A stretch of 64,000 nt of DNA. It comes from Streptomyces fodineus (lineage in GTDB: Bacteria; Actinomycetota; Actinomycetes; Streptomycetales; Streptomycetaceae). Under the pieces are notes generated by a model. That model had not been told where the DNA came from. It saw only the letters and a program-made list of their open reading frames with translations, and searched no databases. The stretch is taken from the NCBI RefSeq assembly GCF_001735805.1, contig NZ_CP017248.1:9548001-9612000 (forward strand). The letters run 5' to 3'. Below, in pieces: positions 15,904 through 25,843 of this stretch. Positions within the stretch are counted from its first letter, which is position 1, and each line of letters opens with the position of its first letter. Made by a program: the position numbers and the translations under genes.

Positions 15904-18900
15904 TCATGCGGAAGGGCAGGGCGAATTGAAGTCGATCGCCGCGAAGTACCGTGCCCATTCAGCTCTGTTGATCCGCGGATACGCGCTGTCGCAGATGCGG
16001 GCGGCGACCCTGTCCAGGCCGGTGTCCCACAGCCGGATCGTGAAGTCGTTGCCGCCGGTGGCCAGGGTGTTGCCGTACGGTCCGAACGCCACTGCCGGTA
16101 CCGGACCCGAATGGCCGGTGAGGACGGTGGGAGCAGCCGCACCGCTCACGTCCCACAGCAGGATCTTGCCGTCCGCGGCGCCGGCTGCCAGTCGGCGGCC
16201 GTCCGCGGAGAAGGCCAGCGCATAGATCCAGGAGCCGGACGCCCGTAGCTGTGCCACCTTCACCGGGCGACGGATGTCACTGATATCGATCAGCCAGACC
16301 GTCTTGTCCGTTCGATGGAAGGCAGCCAGGCTCCGGTTGTCGGGGCTGAACATGCCATCGGTCAAAGGGTCGGATCGGAACGGGGACGGGAGTTCCCGGG
16401 GACTGCGGGGCTCGCTGACGTCCCAGAACCGCAGCGAGCCGGACTCGCCCGTGCTCGTCACCAACGTGCGGCCGTCCGGCCGGAACGACGCCATCGTGAC
16501 GTTCGGCCCGCCCTCGGTGATCCGGCTCAGCGGCCGGGGGTGGCCGGGATCGGTCAAGTCCCACAGCCCAGCCGCCTGTTGCGCCCACACGGCCAGCAGG
16601 TGGCCGCCTGGGCCGAAGCAGGCCCCGCCGACTTCGCCGGCGTCGGGGGTGAGGATCGATCTGAGCCGCGGTCTTCGTGGATCGGTCACGTCCCAGATGC
16701 GGACGGTGGTGTCCTCGCTGGCGGTGACGAGGGTGCGCCCGTCGGGGCTGAACGCCACGGACCGGACGAACTTGGTGTGCCCACGCAGAACCGCCAGCGG
16801 CCACAGGGCCCGTCCGCCGGTGACCTGCCACAGCCGTGCGGTGCCGTCCCAGCTGGCGCTGGCGAGCAGGTGGCCGCCAGGGCCGAACGCCACGGACGTG
16901 ACAACGTCGTCGTGGGTTCCGAGCGACAGGTCCCGCAGGTCCAGCAGCCAGTCGGAGTTGGCGAACACGCGGCCGTCGGGGCTGAACACGGCTTGGTAGG
17001 CACCACCGGGAATCGCGCTGACGCGCTTCGGGTGTGCCGGGTCGGTGACGTCCCAGAACAGTTTGGACCCGCCGACCGAGACGAGTGTCCGGCCGTCGGG
17101 GCTGAATGCCACCGACCAGACGATCGTGGGATGGCCCAGCAGGACGGCCGGTGGCTGCGTCCGCCGGCCGCTGCCGATGTGCCAGATCCGTGCGGTGTGA
17201 TCCCAGCTTCCGGTCGCCACGTTCCGGCCATCAGGGCTGAACGCCACCGAGGTCACCGTGTCGGTGTGCCCGCGCAGCACGTCGAGCTGGCGTGGATGCG
17301 CGGGGTCGGTGACGTCCCACAGCCTGGCGGTGGTGTCGCCGGTGGTCGCCAGTGTGTGCCCGTCCGGGCTGAACGCCGCTGAGGTGACCGCGTTGGTGTG
17401 GCCGGGGAGGGTGGCCAGCAGCCATGGATGCCGGGGATCTTTCACGTTCCACAGCCGGGTCGCGCCGTCGGTGTGGCCGGTGGCGACGATGTCGTGGCCG
17501 GGCGGGAACGCCACCCACGTCGGCGCGGTGTGCTGATCCGGCAGGGTGCTCAGCTCGATGGGCGCTCGCCGGTTCGTCACGTCCCACAGCCGCACCGATC
17601 GTTCGCTCGCCGCCGCCAGCACGTGGCCGCTCGGCCCGAACGCGACCGCCAGCATCCGCCAGGGCTGGTCCAGGACGGCCAGCTGGACGGGGTGGTGGGC
17701 GTGCCCGATGTCCCACAACCGGACCGTGCGGTCCCAACTCGCGGTGGCCAAGACCGTGCTCCTTGGGGCGAAGGAGATCGAGACCACGTCGGAGGTGTGG
17801 CCTGTGAGCTGGCTCGTGTACGGCGTCGCGAACGCGCTCATCAGCTGATCGCGGACGTCGTCAGTGGCTGCCAGCCGGTACGCGGCCAGGTTCAGCTGTG
17901 CGGCGAGCGCGGGGTTCTGCTTGCGCACCTCGGCCGCGTCCGCGGCGGCCTTCCGTGCGATGGCCACATTGCGCTGCCGGATGGCCGCATTGCGCGAGCC
18001 CACGGCCAGCACACCCGCAGCGGCCGCGATGACCACCAGCACGGTGAGGAGCGTGGCCAGTTGCCGCAGGCGAACCGACCGCCGTCTGACCGCCGCCATC
18101 TCGCTGGCCTGCCTCTCCCTGCTCGCGTCGAGGAAGCACCGTTCCCTGGACGTCAGTCGGCTGCCGTCCGCGGCGGCCAACTCCAGTGCCGCGGCGAGCC
18201 GGGCACCCCGGTACAGGGCGTGCGGGTCGCGGTCCTGCGCTTCCCAGCCGGCGGTCGCGTCGGTGAGCTGCCGGTGCAGGAGGAGCCGCTCCCGGTCTTC
18301 GGTCAGCCAGCCGCGCAGCCTGGGCCAGCATCGGATGATCGCCTCGTGGGTGATCTCGACGCACTCCTCGTCCAGCGTCACCAGCCGTTGCCGGGCAAGG
18401 GATTCGAGCACGAAGGCGGTGTCGGGGCCCGGGTCCAGCTCGTCCCTGGTGATCCGGCGCCTGGTGTCCTCGGTGCCGTCGCCCAGCGCGGTCAGCCGGA
18501 GGAACAGTGATCTGGCGAGGCCTTGCTGGACCGGCGACAGCGCCCGGTAGGCGGCCTCGGCGGTTTGAGCCAGAGCGTGCCGGATTCCGCCGGCCGCCAG
18601 GTACCCGTCCAGGGTCAGGCGGCTGCCGCTGCGGCGGCGCCAGGTCTCGACCATCGCGTGTGAGACCAGGGGCAACGCGCCTGGCTGACCGGTCGCGTCC
18701 GCGATCACGGCCGCCAGCAGCGGGCCGGTCACGGTGCAGCCGGTGAGATGGGCCGGCCGGGTGATGGCTTCGCGCAGTTCCTGGCTGCTCATCGGACCGA
18801 CCGCGAACTGCGCGTCGCGCATCGCCTCGACCAGCAGGGGGTTCTGGACGCAGTGGCCGTAGAAATCGGCGCGTACGCCGAGTACCACCCGCGTCCGGCT

Positions 18901-19683
18901 GGCCGTCGCGGTGGTGGCGGCGATCAGCATGGCGATGAACGCGTCTCGTTCGTCCCGGTCCCGGCAGAGGGTGAAGACCTCCTCGAACTGGTCGGCCACG
19001 ATCAGCGTGTCGATGTGCGGTGCGCTGTCGATCGTGGCCTGGCGGATCCGCAGGTGCAGCGTCGCTGGATCGTCGCGCAGCTCGGTCATCAGCGCGCCGG
19101 GGGCCTCTCCCGTCGCCGCGGCGAGGCGGATCGCGCACTCCTCCACGGGGTGGGGTCCCGGCGTGAAGAGCATGACCGGCCACCCTGATGCCCGCGCGCG
19201 GGCGACGAGGCCTGCCCGCAACAGCGACGACTTCCCCGATCCGGACGGCCCGAAGACCGCCAGGAACCGGCGGTCCCGCACCTTCGCGAGCAGCTCGCCG
19301 GTCAGCCGCTCGCGCCCGAAGAAGCGGTCGGCGTCTTCCGGCTGGAACGCCGACAGCCCGGCGTACGGTGTGCTCGGTTGGCAGGTTTCCCCCGGCTTCT
19401 CGCTCTGTGCGCTCGCGGCGATCTCAGCGGCGACCGCGTGCCACCGGGATTCCCATGCGCGGCGGTCACCCTGGCACGCCTCGACATACGCGAGCGTGAC
19501 ACCCAGGCTCGGAAACGTGCGCCCGGCTGCCGCGTCCGACAAGGTCGTAGACGAATAGTGTGCCCTTTGGGCCAGTGCCCGGTAGGGCGGCCGTCCCGCC
19601 GCCTCGCGCAGCTTGCGCAGGTCGGCCGCGAACAGCGTCAGCGGACCGGAGTCCGGGTCGAGCGGGCGTTCGGCACGTGGCAT
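15904..19683 (-). CDS. HTH - STAND NTPase (nSTAND1) - WD40 protein
   Basis: 1259 residues. N-terminal XRE-like helix-turn-helix domain (about 16-80), then a P-loop NTPase with Walker A GPSGSGKSS (145-153) and Walker B-like LIVADQFEE, winged-helix-type arm to about 480, one membrane-like helix (about 548-572), and from about 620 fourteen WD40 units recognisable by repeated VRLWD/ARLWD ends, i.e. enough for two seven-bladed propellers. STAND proteins are switch ATPases that oligomerise when the repeat domain senses a ligand; bacterial members include regulators and anti-phage sensors. Here the DNA-binding-like N-terminus would be the effector. ATG at 19683. It stands alone. Confidence 0.88.
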   Translation of the reverse strand: MPRAERPLDPDSGPLTLFAADLRKLREAAGRPPYRALAQRAHYSSTTLSDAAAGRTFPSLGVTLAYVEACQGDRRAWESRWHAVAAEIAASAQSEKPGETCQPSTPYAGLSAFQPEDADRFFGRERLTGELLAKVRDRRFLAVFGPSGSGKSSLLRAGLVARARASGWPVMLFTPGPHPVEECAIRLAAATGEAPGALMTELRDDPATLHLRIRQATIDSAPHIDTLIVADQFEEVFTLCRDRDERDAFIAMLIAATTATASRTRVVLGVRADFYGHCVQNPLLVEAMRDAQFAVGPMSSQELREAITRPAHLTGCTVTGPLLAAVIADATGQPGALPLVSHAMVETWRRRSGSRLTLDGYLAAGGIRHALAQTAEAAYRALSPVQQGLARSLFLRLTALGDGTEDTRRRITRDELDPGPDTAFVLESLARQRLVTLDEECVEITHEAIIRCWPRLRGWLTEDRERLLLHRQLTDATAGWEAQDRDPHALYRGARLAAALELAAADGSRLTSRERCFLDASRERQASEMAAVRRRSVRLRQLATLLTVLVVIAAAAGVLAVGSRNAAIRQRNVAIARKAAADAAEVRKQNPALAAQLNLAAYRLAATDDVRDQLMSAFATPYTSQLTGHTSDVVSISFAPRSTVLATASWDRTVRLWDIGHAHHPVQLAVLDQPWRMLAVAFGPSGHVLAAASERSVRLWDVTNRRAPIELSTLPDQHTAPTWVAFPPGHDIVATGHTDGATRLWNVKDPRHPWLLATLPGHTNAVTSAAFSPDGHTLATTGDTTARLWDVTDPAHPRQLDVLRGHTDTVTSVAFSPDGRNVATGSWDHTARIWHIGSGRRTQPPAVLLGHPTIVWSVAFSPDGRTLVSVGGSKLFWDVTDPAHPKRVSAIPGGAYQAVFSPDGRVFANSDWLLDLRDLSLGTHDDVVTSVAFGPGGHLLASASWDGTARLWQVTGGRALWPLAVLRGHTKFVRSVAFSPDGRTLVTASEDTTVRIWDVTDPRRPRLRSILTPDAGEVGGACFGPGGHLLAVWAQQAAGLWDLTDPGHPRPLSRITEGGPNVTMASFRPDGRTLVTSTGESGSLRFWDVSEPRSPRELPSPFRSDPLTDGMFSPDNRSLAAFHRTDKTVWLIDISDIRRPVKVAQLRASGSWIYALAFSADGRRLAAGAADGKILLWDVSGAAAPTVLTGHSGPVPAVAFGPYGNTLATGGNDFTIRLWDTGLDRVAARICDSAYPRINRAEWARYFAAIDFNSPCPSA

Positions 19684-19829
19684 GGCCTTCCTTTCTGGAG
19701 CCTTCCGCAGCCGCGTGCGTGGTCATTGTCCGGCTGTTGATGTCCGGCGCCCACGTCCCGGCGCCGGACAACGCTCGGCAGCTAGACATGGGCCAGCGCA
19801 ACCGCGCACTGGCTGTACGGAGGGAAAGC

Positions 19830-20297
19830 ATGAAAGCTGCGAAACGACTGATCCCGGTGCTGGCGGCCATCGGGCTCGCGGTCGCCGGTACCTTGACGAG
19901 CCCGCCGGCATTCGCCGCGGCACCGCTGCTCAGGTCCAACCTGAACGGGAGGTGCGCCGACATCTTCGGATTCCATCAGGAGAACGGCTCTTCCACCGTG
20001 ACGTGGGACTGCACCGGTAACACCAACCAGCAGTGGTTCTGGGACGGTGAGCAGATTCGCTCCAGCATGAACGGAAAGTGCCTGGAGATCTACGCGTTCA
20101 ATCAGGGTGACCTGGGCTCGGTCAGCATGTGGGACTGTGACGGGGGCATCAACCAGAGGTGGTTCCGTAACGGCAACGAGATCCGTAGCCGGATGAACGG
20201 AAAGTGCCTCGACATCCTGGGTGGCCGGCCCGAGCCCGGCCAGCTCCTGGTGAGCTGGAGCTGCAACGGAGCGCAGAGCCAGAGCTGGGACTTCTGA
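19830..20297 (+). CDS. Secreted ricin-B-type lectin (beta-trefoil)
   Basis: 155 residues. The ATG at 19830 follows GGAGGGA; a longer in-frame extension upstream has no ribosome site. Signal peptide to about residue 31 (AFAA). The rest is one beta-trefoil with three similar units, each with a CxDI/CLEI strand (GRCADIFGF, GKCLEIYAF, GKCLDILGG) and a Q-x-W-type motif (NQQWFW, NQRWF, SQSWDF). No catalytic domain is attached. It probably binds sugars extracellularly. A strong hairpin follows. Confidence 0.88.
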   Translation: MKAAKRLIPVLAAIGLAVAGTLTSPPAFAAAPLLRSNLNGRCADIFGFHQENGSSTVTWDCTGNTNQQWFWDGEQIRSSMNGKCLEIYAFNQGDLGSVSMWDCDGGINQRWFRNGNEIRSRMNGKCLDILGGRPEPGQLLVSWSCNGAQSQSWDF

Positions 20298-20302
20298 ACG
20301 GT

Positions 20303-20337
20303 GGCCCGGCCCGTCACGTCGTGTGCCGGGCCGGGCC
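20303..20337 (+). terminator. Hairpin after the lectin gene
   Basis: 11-bp GC arms GGCCCGGCCCG (20303-20313) and CGGGCCGGGCC (20327-20337) begin 6 bases after the stop codon. Confidence 0.75.
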
Positions 20338-20786
20338 GCGGTCACCGCGGCGTGCAGCGAGACGCCGCCCGGCTTGACCGGGACCGGCTCCCAGGTGGTG
20401 GCGTCGTCGTTCTGATGGGTTCCGCTCGCCGGCCCGATCGACTCCGGCCTGCTACGCCGGCACACCTCGGCCTCGGCGTCGCGAAGCGCCTTCCCCCACA
20501 GGGAGGCTCGCGCGAGGAACTCCTCCTCGCTCATCGGTGCCGGGTACTCGCGTAGATCGTGCGCTACGGCCCGAGCCAATCCACGCCTCCATGACTTCAC
20601 CCGGACAGAAGGAATGTCCAACAGGTACAAGACTTGCGCACTACGCATTGGGGTGGATCGGAACAGTCCGCAGTCACTCGGACGAGGTAACAGGCCCAGG
20701 TCCAGGAAATCTCAGTGGTTGCCGGGGCGCTGCGGACGGACGAGGCGGGAGAGGTAGAGCTGCATCGTGCCGGACGGCTAGGTCCG
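20338..20786. other. Intergenic with a short minus-strand coding-like piece
   Basis: On the minus strand a frame from 20534 (MSEEEFLARASLWGKALRD) has good codon bias for about 30 codons but no ribosome site or family. It may be the end of a lost gene. The remainder is non-coding. Confidence 0.35.
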
Positions 20787-20880
20787 AGCCCCGTGGACCG
20801 GCGCAGGCCGGGTTCCAAGCTGCACATCCTGTCGGACACGAACGGGCTGCCCCTGGTCGTGGCTCGGGTGATGGTGGCGG
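20787..20880 (+). mobile_element. IS5 family transposase remnant
   Basis: Translates to GPSPVDRRRPGSKLHILSDTNGLPLVV, the conserved DDE-domain start of IS5 transposases. Only this patch remains, directly upstream of the SpoIIE phosphatase gene. Confidence 0.65.
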
Positions 20881-20960
20881 GTGTTTTTGTGGGGTTTGGC
20901 CGAGGTGATGTTTGTCGCGTGGCGGTGGCGCTCGGGTGTGAAACTGGTGGCGAAGAGGTG

Positions 20961-22175
20961 ATGTGTGTGTCGGAGTCGCCGCATGGGTCTTCCGATGCCG
21001 GCTGGGTGGTCGATGAGGGTCGGCTGGAGGAGCTGATCGTCGAGGCGCGGACCGCATTGCCGTTTGAGTTGCCTGCGTTGGCGGTGCGGTGTGCTTCGGC
21101 TCTTGGTCTGGGGACGGCGTCGCTCTACCTCGTGGATCTGCAGCAGCGGCTGTTGATTCCGCTTGATGAGGTTTTGGATGCGTTGCCGGTGGATGGTTCG
21201 ACGGCGGGCTGGGCGTATCGGACGCTTTCGCCGCGGGTCGCTGCGGCCGATGACGGCTTGGTCGTCTGGCTGCCCTTGGTGGACGGATCGGAGCGGTTGG
21301 GGGTGCTGGGGGTAGGGGTCGCTTCGCTGGAAGAGGTCTCGTTGCGGCGTGGCCGGATGCTGGCGGACTTGTTGGCGATGTTGATCACTTCCAAGCGTGC
21401 TTACAGTGACTGGCTCGCCGCCCGCTCCCGTACCGCGGCCATGCAGCTGCCGGCCGAGATGCTGCGGGCTTTCCTGCCACCCCACACCGTCGGCAGCAGC
21501 AAGTGCGTCTCGACCGCGGTCCTGGAACCGGCGTACGACATCGCGGGCGACGCTTTCGATCATTCGGTGGTCAAGAATGTGCTGCACACCATGATCCTCG
21601 ACTCCATGGGTCATGATCTGAACGCGGGTCTGACCACGTCGGTCGCGATGGCGGCGGCGCGTAACGCGCGCCGCGGCGGTGGTGACCTGGCCGATGTCGT
21701 CGGTTCCGTCGATCAGGCGCTTGCCCAGTGGTTGCCCGACCAGTTCTGTACCGGTGTGCTGTGTCGGCTCGATGCCGAGACCGGGGTGCTGCGCTGGGTC
21801 AATTGCGGTCATCCCCCGCCGCTGCTGATCCGTGGTGAGCGAGTGCTCGCCGGGGTGCTGGACAGTCCGCCGCAGCCGCCGATCGGCCTGGCGGGCCCCC
21901 TTGCCCCGGTCGCCCGGCAGGTCCACGAGACGGTGCTGGAGCCCGGTGACTGCGTGCTGCTCTACACCGATGGTGTGGTGGAGGCCCGCGATGCGGACGG
22001 TGCGGAGTTCGGCCTCGCCCGGTTCACCGATTTCATCATCCGCTCCAATGCCGCCGGCCAGCGCCCGGCCGAGGTGCTGCGGCTGCTCATTCACGCCGTC
22101 CTCGATTACCAGCGCGACCAGTTGCGGGACGACGTGACCATCCTGCTTTTCGAGTGGCGCCCGCAGTTCCGGTGA
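20961..22175 (+). CDS. SpoIIE-type PP2C phosphatase with GAF-like sensor
   Basis: 404 residues from the ATG at 20961. Residues about 15-150 look like a GAF-type sensor; residues about 185-400 are a PP2C/SpoIIE domain with the metal-binding sites GDAFDHS, LDSMGHDLNAGL, LLYTDGVVEARD and LRDDVTILLFE. SpoIIE/RsbU enzymes dephosphorylate STAS anti-anti-sigma factors and so release sigma factors. No STAS gene is adjacent; partners may be elsewhere. The frame is open further upstream through the IS5 remnant, which is not part of the gene. Confidence 0.88.
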   Translation: MCVSESPHGSSDAGWVVDEGRLEELIVEARTALPFELPALAVRCASALGLGTASLYLVDLQQRLLIPLDEVLDALPVDGSTAGWAYRTLSPRVAAADDGLVVWLPLVDGSERLGVLGVGVASLEEVSLRRGRMLADLLAMLITSKRAYSDWLAARSRTAAMQLPAEMLRAFLPPHTVGSSKCVSTAVLEPAYDIAGDAFDHSVVKNVLHTMILDSMGHDLNAGLTTSVAMAAARNARRGGGDLADVVGSVDQALAQWLPDQFCTGVLCRLDAETGVLRWVNCGHPPPLLIRGERVLAGVLDSPPQPPIGLAGPLAPVARQVHETVLEPGDCVLLYTDGVVEARDADGAEFGLARFTDFIIRSNAAGQRPAEVLRLLIHAVLDYQRDQLRDDVTILLFEWRPQFR

Positions 22176-22237
22176 GGCGGGGGTACGCCGTGCCACGCGG
22201 TGCTCGTGCGAGATCCTCCGTGATTGCCGCGCGTGAG

Positions 22238-22271
22238 GCGACGGCCTGGATCATGGGGTCCAGGCCGTCGC
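22238..22271. terminator. Bidirectional terminator between convergent genes
   Basis: 13-bp perfect arms (22238-22250 and 22259-22271) around an 8-base loop, placed between the SpoIIE gene (stop at 22175) and the minus-strand propeller gene (stop at 22342). Confidence 0.75.
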
Positions 22272-22341
22272 TCGCGTGCACGGTCCCGCCCTTGCGTGAT
22301 GAGCGGACGATCCCGCTCATGGGCTCTGGCCTGCGCGTGTC

Positions 22342-23352
22342 CTAGGGGCGCCAGTCGGCTTCGAGGTCGTGGGAGTCGGTTTTGGTGAGTTGGGTCGTTG
22401 CGGTGCCGTCGGCGCGTATGAGGTAGAGGTGTTCGGGGTCCGCGTCGTCGGTGCCGCCTCTGGTGAAGACCAGGTGGCTGCTGTCCGGGGACCAGGAGGG
22501 GTTCTTGTCGTTGAGGCGGGCGGCGGTGATGCGATGCAGTGCGGTGCCGTCGGGACGGATGAGGTAGAGGTGGGCGAAGCCCGAGGAGTCCTGGCGGCTG
22601 AAGGCGATCTGGTTGCTGTGTGACCAGTCGGGTGTCCAGTCGTGGGAGGCGGGGCCGGTGAGGGCTGTCTGGGTCAGGGTGGAGAGCCGGATCCGTATCA
22701 GCCTGCTGTGTCCGCTGGTGTCGGTGCGGTTGAACGCCAGGTATTTGCCGTCCGGGGACCATGTCGGGTGGAGGTCGTCTGCCGCGGTGTGGGTAAGCCG
22801 GGTGGCGTGGGTGCCGTCGAGGTGGGTCACGTAGATCTCGCGCTGGCTGCCGACCGGCTTGGCGTAGGCGATCTGTTTGCCGTCCGGGGACCATGCCGGG
22901 TCGGAGGCGCCTTTGGTGCCGGGGACGGCTTTCAGGTCGCCGCCCGTGGCCTTCATGGTCCAGATGCCGTCGATGGCGCCTGCGGACCCGTAGCGGGCGA
23001 AGGCCAGCCGTGTGCCGTCCGGGGACCAGCTGGGCGTCACGTCGCTGATGGTGGAGCTGTGCGTGAGGTTGACCGGCGTGCCGCCGCTGGGGGAGACGGC
23101 GTAGAGGTCTTCGGTGGGTGCTGCGGCGGTGTAGCGGGCGAAGACGATGGCGTGGTCTCCCGCAGCTGCCGGGTTTCCTGCGGCGCCGAGGGTCAGTGGT
23201 GCGGCCATGGCGAGGGCCGTGGCGGTCACCGCTGCCCGGCGGCGCCTTGTTGTGCCGTTGGTGCCGGTCGTTTCGGTCGTGCCGGCTCTTCGGGCCTTTG
23301 CGGCGGCTCTGCCGCTGCTGGTGCGGCGGTGTCGGCGCGTCATGGTGTCCAT
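22342..23352 (-). CDS. Secreted TolB-like beta-propeller protein
   Basis: 336 residues from the ATG at 23352, after GGGAGG. A long basic N-terminus (about 1-40) precedes a hydrophobic export segment (AAVTATALAMAAPLTLG). The mature part is made of PD40-type repeats, each carrying a PSWSPDG/AWSPDGKQIAY/TWSPDGKYLAF motif, about six in all, forming a TolB-like propeller. These domains are usually ligand- or protein-binding scaffolds, and no catalytic domain is attached. An upstream in-frame extension is spurious. Confidence 0.82.
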   Translation of the reverse strand: MDTMTRRHRRTSSGRAAAKARRAGTTETTGTNGTTRRRRAAVTATALAMAAPLTLGAAGNPAAAGDHAIVFARYTAAAPTEDLYAVSPSGGTPVNLTHSSTISDVTPSWSPDGTRLAFARYGSAGAIDGIWTMKATGGDLKAVPGTKGASDPAWSPDGKQIAYAKPVGSQREIYVTHLDGTHATRLTHTAADDLHPTWSPDGKYLAFNRTDTSGHSRLIRIRLSTLTQTALTGPASHDWTPDWSHSNQIAFSRQDSSGFAHLYLIRPDGTALHRITAARLNDKNPSWSPDSSHLVFTRGGTDDADPEHLYLIRADGTATTQLTKTDSHDLEADWRP

Positions 23353-24289
23353 CCCGGTCCCTCCCTGTGCGGCCTGCTGCAGGTCGCTCCGGTCGGTAAA
23401 CCTCGCACCTGAAGCGCTCCGGGGGAAGCGGCGGGATCTGGCGGTACGAGCCTTGTGACATGTTCCGTACAGCGCTGTCACATGCGATGCGATGTATGTC
23501 ATCCGGCTGTGCGGTCGCAGAGGGCGTCGTGCACCGGTTCTGGATGGTGCCGGCGACAGCCGGCAGGTGTGCTGGGACGTGGTCGCATGCGGTACCGCAG
23601 GCGGCGAGGCCGTGGTCTTCCTGCGTGTACCCGATGCGTGGTGGCAGTGGCACCGCCTGCCTTCTGTGCCCTGCGGCGGGTGGTCCCCCCGGCACGTCCG
23701 AGGCCGAGCTCCGGGCCGGGTCGCCGGCAGCGCAGCGCTGACACTGTCGCCGGCGCTGCCACCGTGACCGTGCCGGCTCAAGCCTCGCTCACCTGGCTGT
23801 GGAGAGGCCTGCCCGGCCCGGCGCACCCGCCGGCGCACTCGCCGACCGCATCAAGGCCGCACTCGCCTCACATCCCGGCATCCGTGCGGCACTCGGCCTG
23901 GCTCTGCTCTGCGGCAGTACCGTCTGCGGCTACCGCACGGTCGGACCGTACGGCCCGTGGTGGCAACGTACTTGCTCTACCGCCTGCCGCAGACGAGCCA
24001 GGCGCAGGTAGCGCACCGGGTCAGGTCGGCGGGCTTGGACGTGGGCCGGTGGTACGACGGCGGTGACGGCCGGGATGCCGCCGGGCCGCCCCGCCGGCAT
24101 CACGGGCCCGTACGGCGTCTGGCTGGCGGCGGCGCAAGGAGTCGTCCTCGGCGGACACATCGTCGCCTGGTTGGCGGGTCACCGGTTTCGACGCTCATCC
24201 CACGGACGTAAACCCGTGGGTCCATGTGCGACGGTTCATGCATTCGCTGGTCGGATGTGCTCGGGTGCACCGCATGACAGCGTTCCACC
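23353..24289. other. Long intergenic stretch, no supported gene
   Basis: About 940 bases between divergent genes. Fragments such as ADRIKAALASHPGIRAALGLALLCGS (frame around 23830) and GVWLAAAQGVVLGGHIVAWLAGH (around 24115) have membrane-protein character and could be the debris of one gene broken by frameshifts, but no start or family is visible. The promoters of both flanking genes must be here. Confidence 0.4.
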
Positions 24290-25519
24290 ATGAATATGAA
24301 TATGAACATGAACAGGGGCGGGGGCCGTAACGGCCTGACGCGCCGTCATCTCATGGGAGCCGCACTCGCGGCCGGCGCCGCGGCGCCGCTCGGTGTCGCG
24401 CGTCCCGCGCGAGCCGCTCAGGGCGGCGCCCCGGGTCCGGCACGGTTCGTCCTGCCCGTGCCCACCGGGCCGTACCCGGTGGGCACGGTGTCGCTGCATC
24501 TCGTCGATGGCTCACGTCCCGATCCCGCGGCCGGTCCGGGAGGTCGGCGTGAGCTGATGGCCAGTGTCTGGTATCCCGCCCGGGACGTCTGGCGGTATCC
24601 TCGGGCTCCCTGGATGGCTGCTGCGCCCCTGCGGGCGCTTTTGGCCTCGGCGGGGTTCGACGCCGACGTTGCGCTCGCGCCGTTCACGGTCGGCCACGAG
24701 GGCGCACCGGTGCGGCGGGCGGGCGGTCGCCTGCCGGTCGTCGTGTTCTCGCACGGCGCGCACGACCACCGTTCCGACACCACCGTCGTGGTTCAGGAAC
24801 TCGCCAGCCACGGATACGTCGTGGTGACGGTGGACCACACGGGCGACGCCTTCAGCGCGTTCCCGGACGGCCGGGTCGTCGTCCCGCTGCACGACCCGCA
24901 GCACATACTGGGGCCGGCGGACTTCGCCAAGGACATTCGCTTCGTCCTGGATCGCTTGGAGGACTTGGACGCCGGGGAGAACCCCGACGCCGAGCACCGG
25001 CCACTGCCGGCCGGCCTGTCCGGCGCCCTGGACCTGCAGCGCATCGGCATGTTCGGCTGGTCGAAGGGTGGGACGGCGACCGCCCTCGTCATGAGCGAGG
25101 ACCAGCGGGTTCGGGCGGGGTTGAGTTTCGACGGCCCGATGGAACCGGCGGTCACCACCGATCTGGACCGGCCGTTCATGATGATGACGGCCGTGTTCAC
25201 CCGGGCCGAGGATGCGAGCGTCGCCGCATTCTGGTCGCGCCTGCGGGGCTGGCGGCTCAACATCCAGGCCGATGGTGCGGTCCACTCGTCGTACTGCGAC
25301 AACCAGGTCTTGATACCGCAGCTGGCGAAGATGGTGGCAATGAGCGACGAGGAGCTTCGGCGCTGGATCGGGGCGCTCGATCCGACCCGGGCGCTGCGGA
25401 TCCAGCAGGCGTACCCGCTCGCCTTCTTCGACTTGCATCTGCGACGCGGCCGGGGGCACTTGCTCGACGGGCCGTGCGCGGCTTTCCCCGAGGTGAAGTT
25501 CCTTCTGCCCGGCCGCTGA
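24290..25519 (+). CDS. Tat-exported alpha/beta hydrolase (PAF-acetylhydrolase-like)
   Basis: 409 residues. The start is unusual: a 12-bp-type repeat gives MNMNMNMN, with several in-frame ATGs; the first is at 24290. A Tat signal follows (LTRRHLMGAALAAG) with AxA cleavage. The mature protein has the oxyanion-side motif VVFSHGAHDH, nucleophile elbow GWSKGG and a late His, the alpha/beta-hydrolase triad order, and resembles bacterial platelet-activating-factor acetylhydrolase or chlorophyllase-like lipases. Substrate unknown; secreted folded. Confidence 0.82.
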   Translation: MNMNMNMNRGGGRNGLTRRHLMGAALAAGAAAPLGVARPARAAQGGAPGPARFVLPVPTGPYPVGTVSLHLVDGSRPDPAAGPGGRRELMASVWYPARDVWRYPRAPWMAAAPLRALLASAGFDADVALAPFTVGHEGAPVRRAGGRLPVVVFSHGAHDHRSDTTVVVQELASHGYVVVTVDHTGDAFSAFPDGRVVVPLHDPQHILGPADFAKDIRFVLDRLEDLDAGENPDAEHRPLPAGLSGALDLQRIGMFGWSKGGTATALVMSEDQRVRAGLSFDGPMEPAVTTDLDRPFMMMTAVFTRAEDASVAAFWSRLRGWRLNIQADGAVHSSYCDNQVLIPQLAKMVAMSDEELRRWIGALDPTRALRIQQAYPLAFFDLHLRRGRGHLLDGPCAAFPEVKFLLPGR

Positions 25520-25843
25520 TTTGGCACCGAGGCGGTCGATGCGACGAACTGCCGAATCACCGCGGCCTGTTACCTGTGCTGAGTGTGATTGCCACGGCGG
25601 ACAAGGCGACGACCCCTCGGAAACCGTGCGGGACCCATCGGGCCCTGTTCATCCGGCGACTCCTGCCCGAGCCCCTACCCGTGTGCGTTCCACTCGGGGA
25701 CAGGACACCGCTTCACGTGTCGGACCGTCACGGCATGACATCAACTCGGCGGATGCCGATGGGTCCTCACCTGTCGCCGCCGTTTGAGATGCCTAGTGTT
25801 GTTTCGGGCTGGTTGGCCAACCGCCGGGCGGGCCTTTCCCTCT
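25520..25843. other. Intergenic, nothing recognised
   Basis: 324 bases, with no frame having a credible start or family. It carries the promoter for the gene at 25887. Confidence 0.4.

Noticed and set aside
16315..17382. 355-codon plus-strand frame
   Set aside because: Antisense of the WD40 repeats; its periodicity merely copies the repeats.
20715..20960. N-terminal extension of the SpoIIE phosphatase gene
   Set aside because: This part of the frame translates an IS5 remnant and has no start signal; the gene begins at 20961.
22106..23695. 529-codon minus-strand frame over the propeller gene
   Set aside because: Composition is almost only Arg, His, Pro and Gln; it is the out-of-frame reading of the repeat gene.
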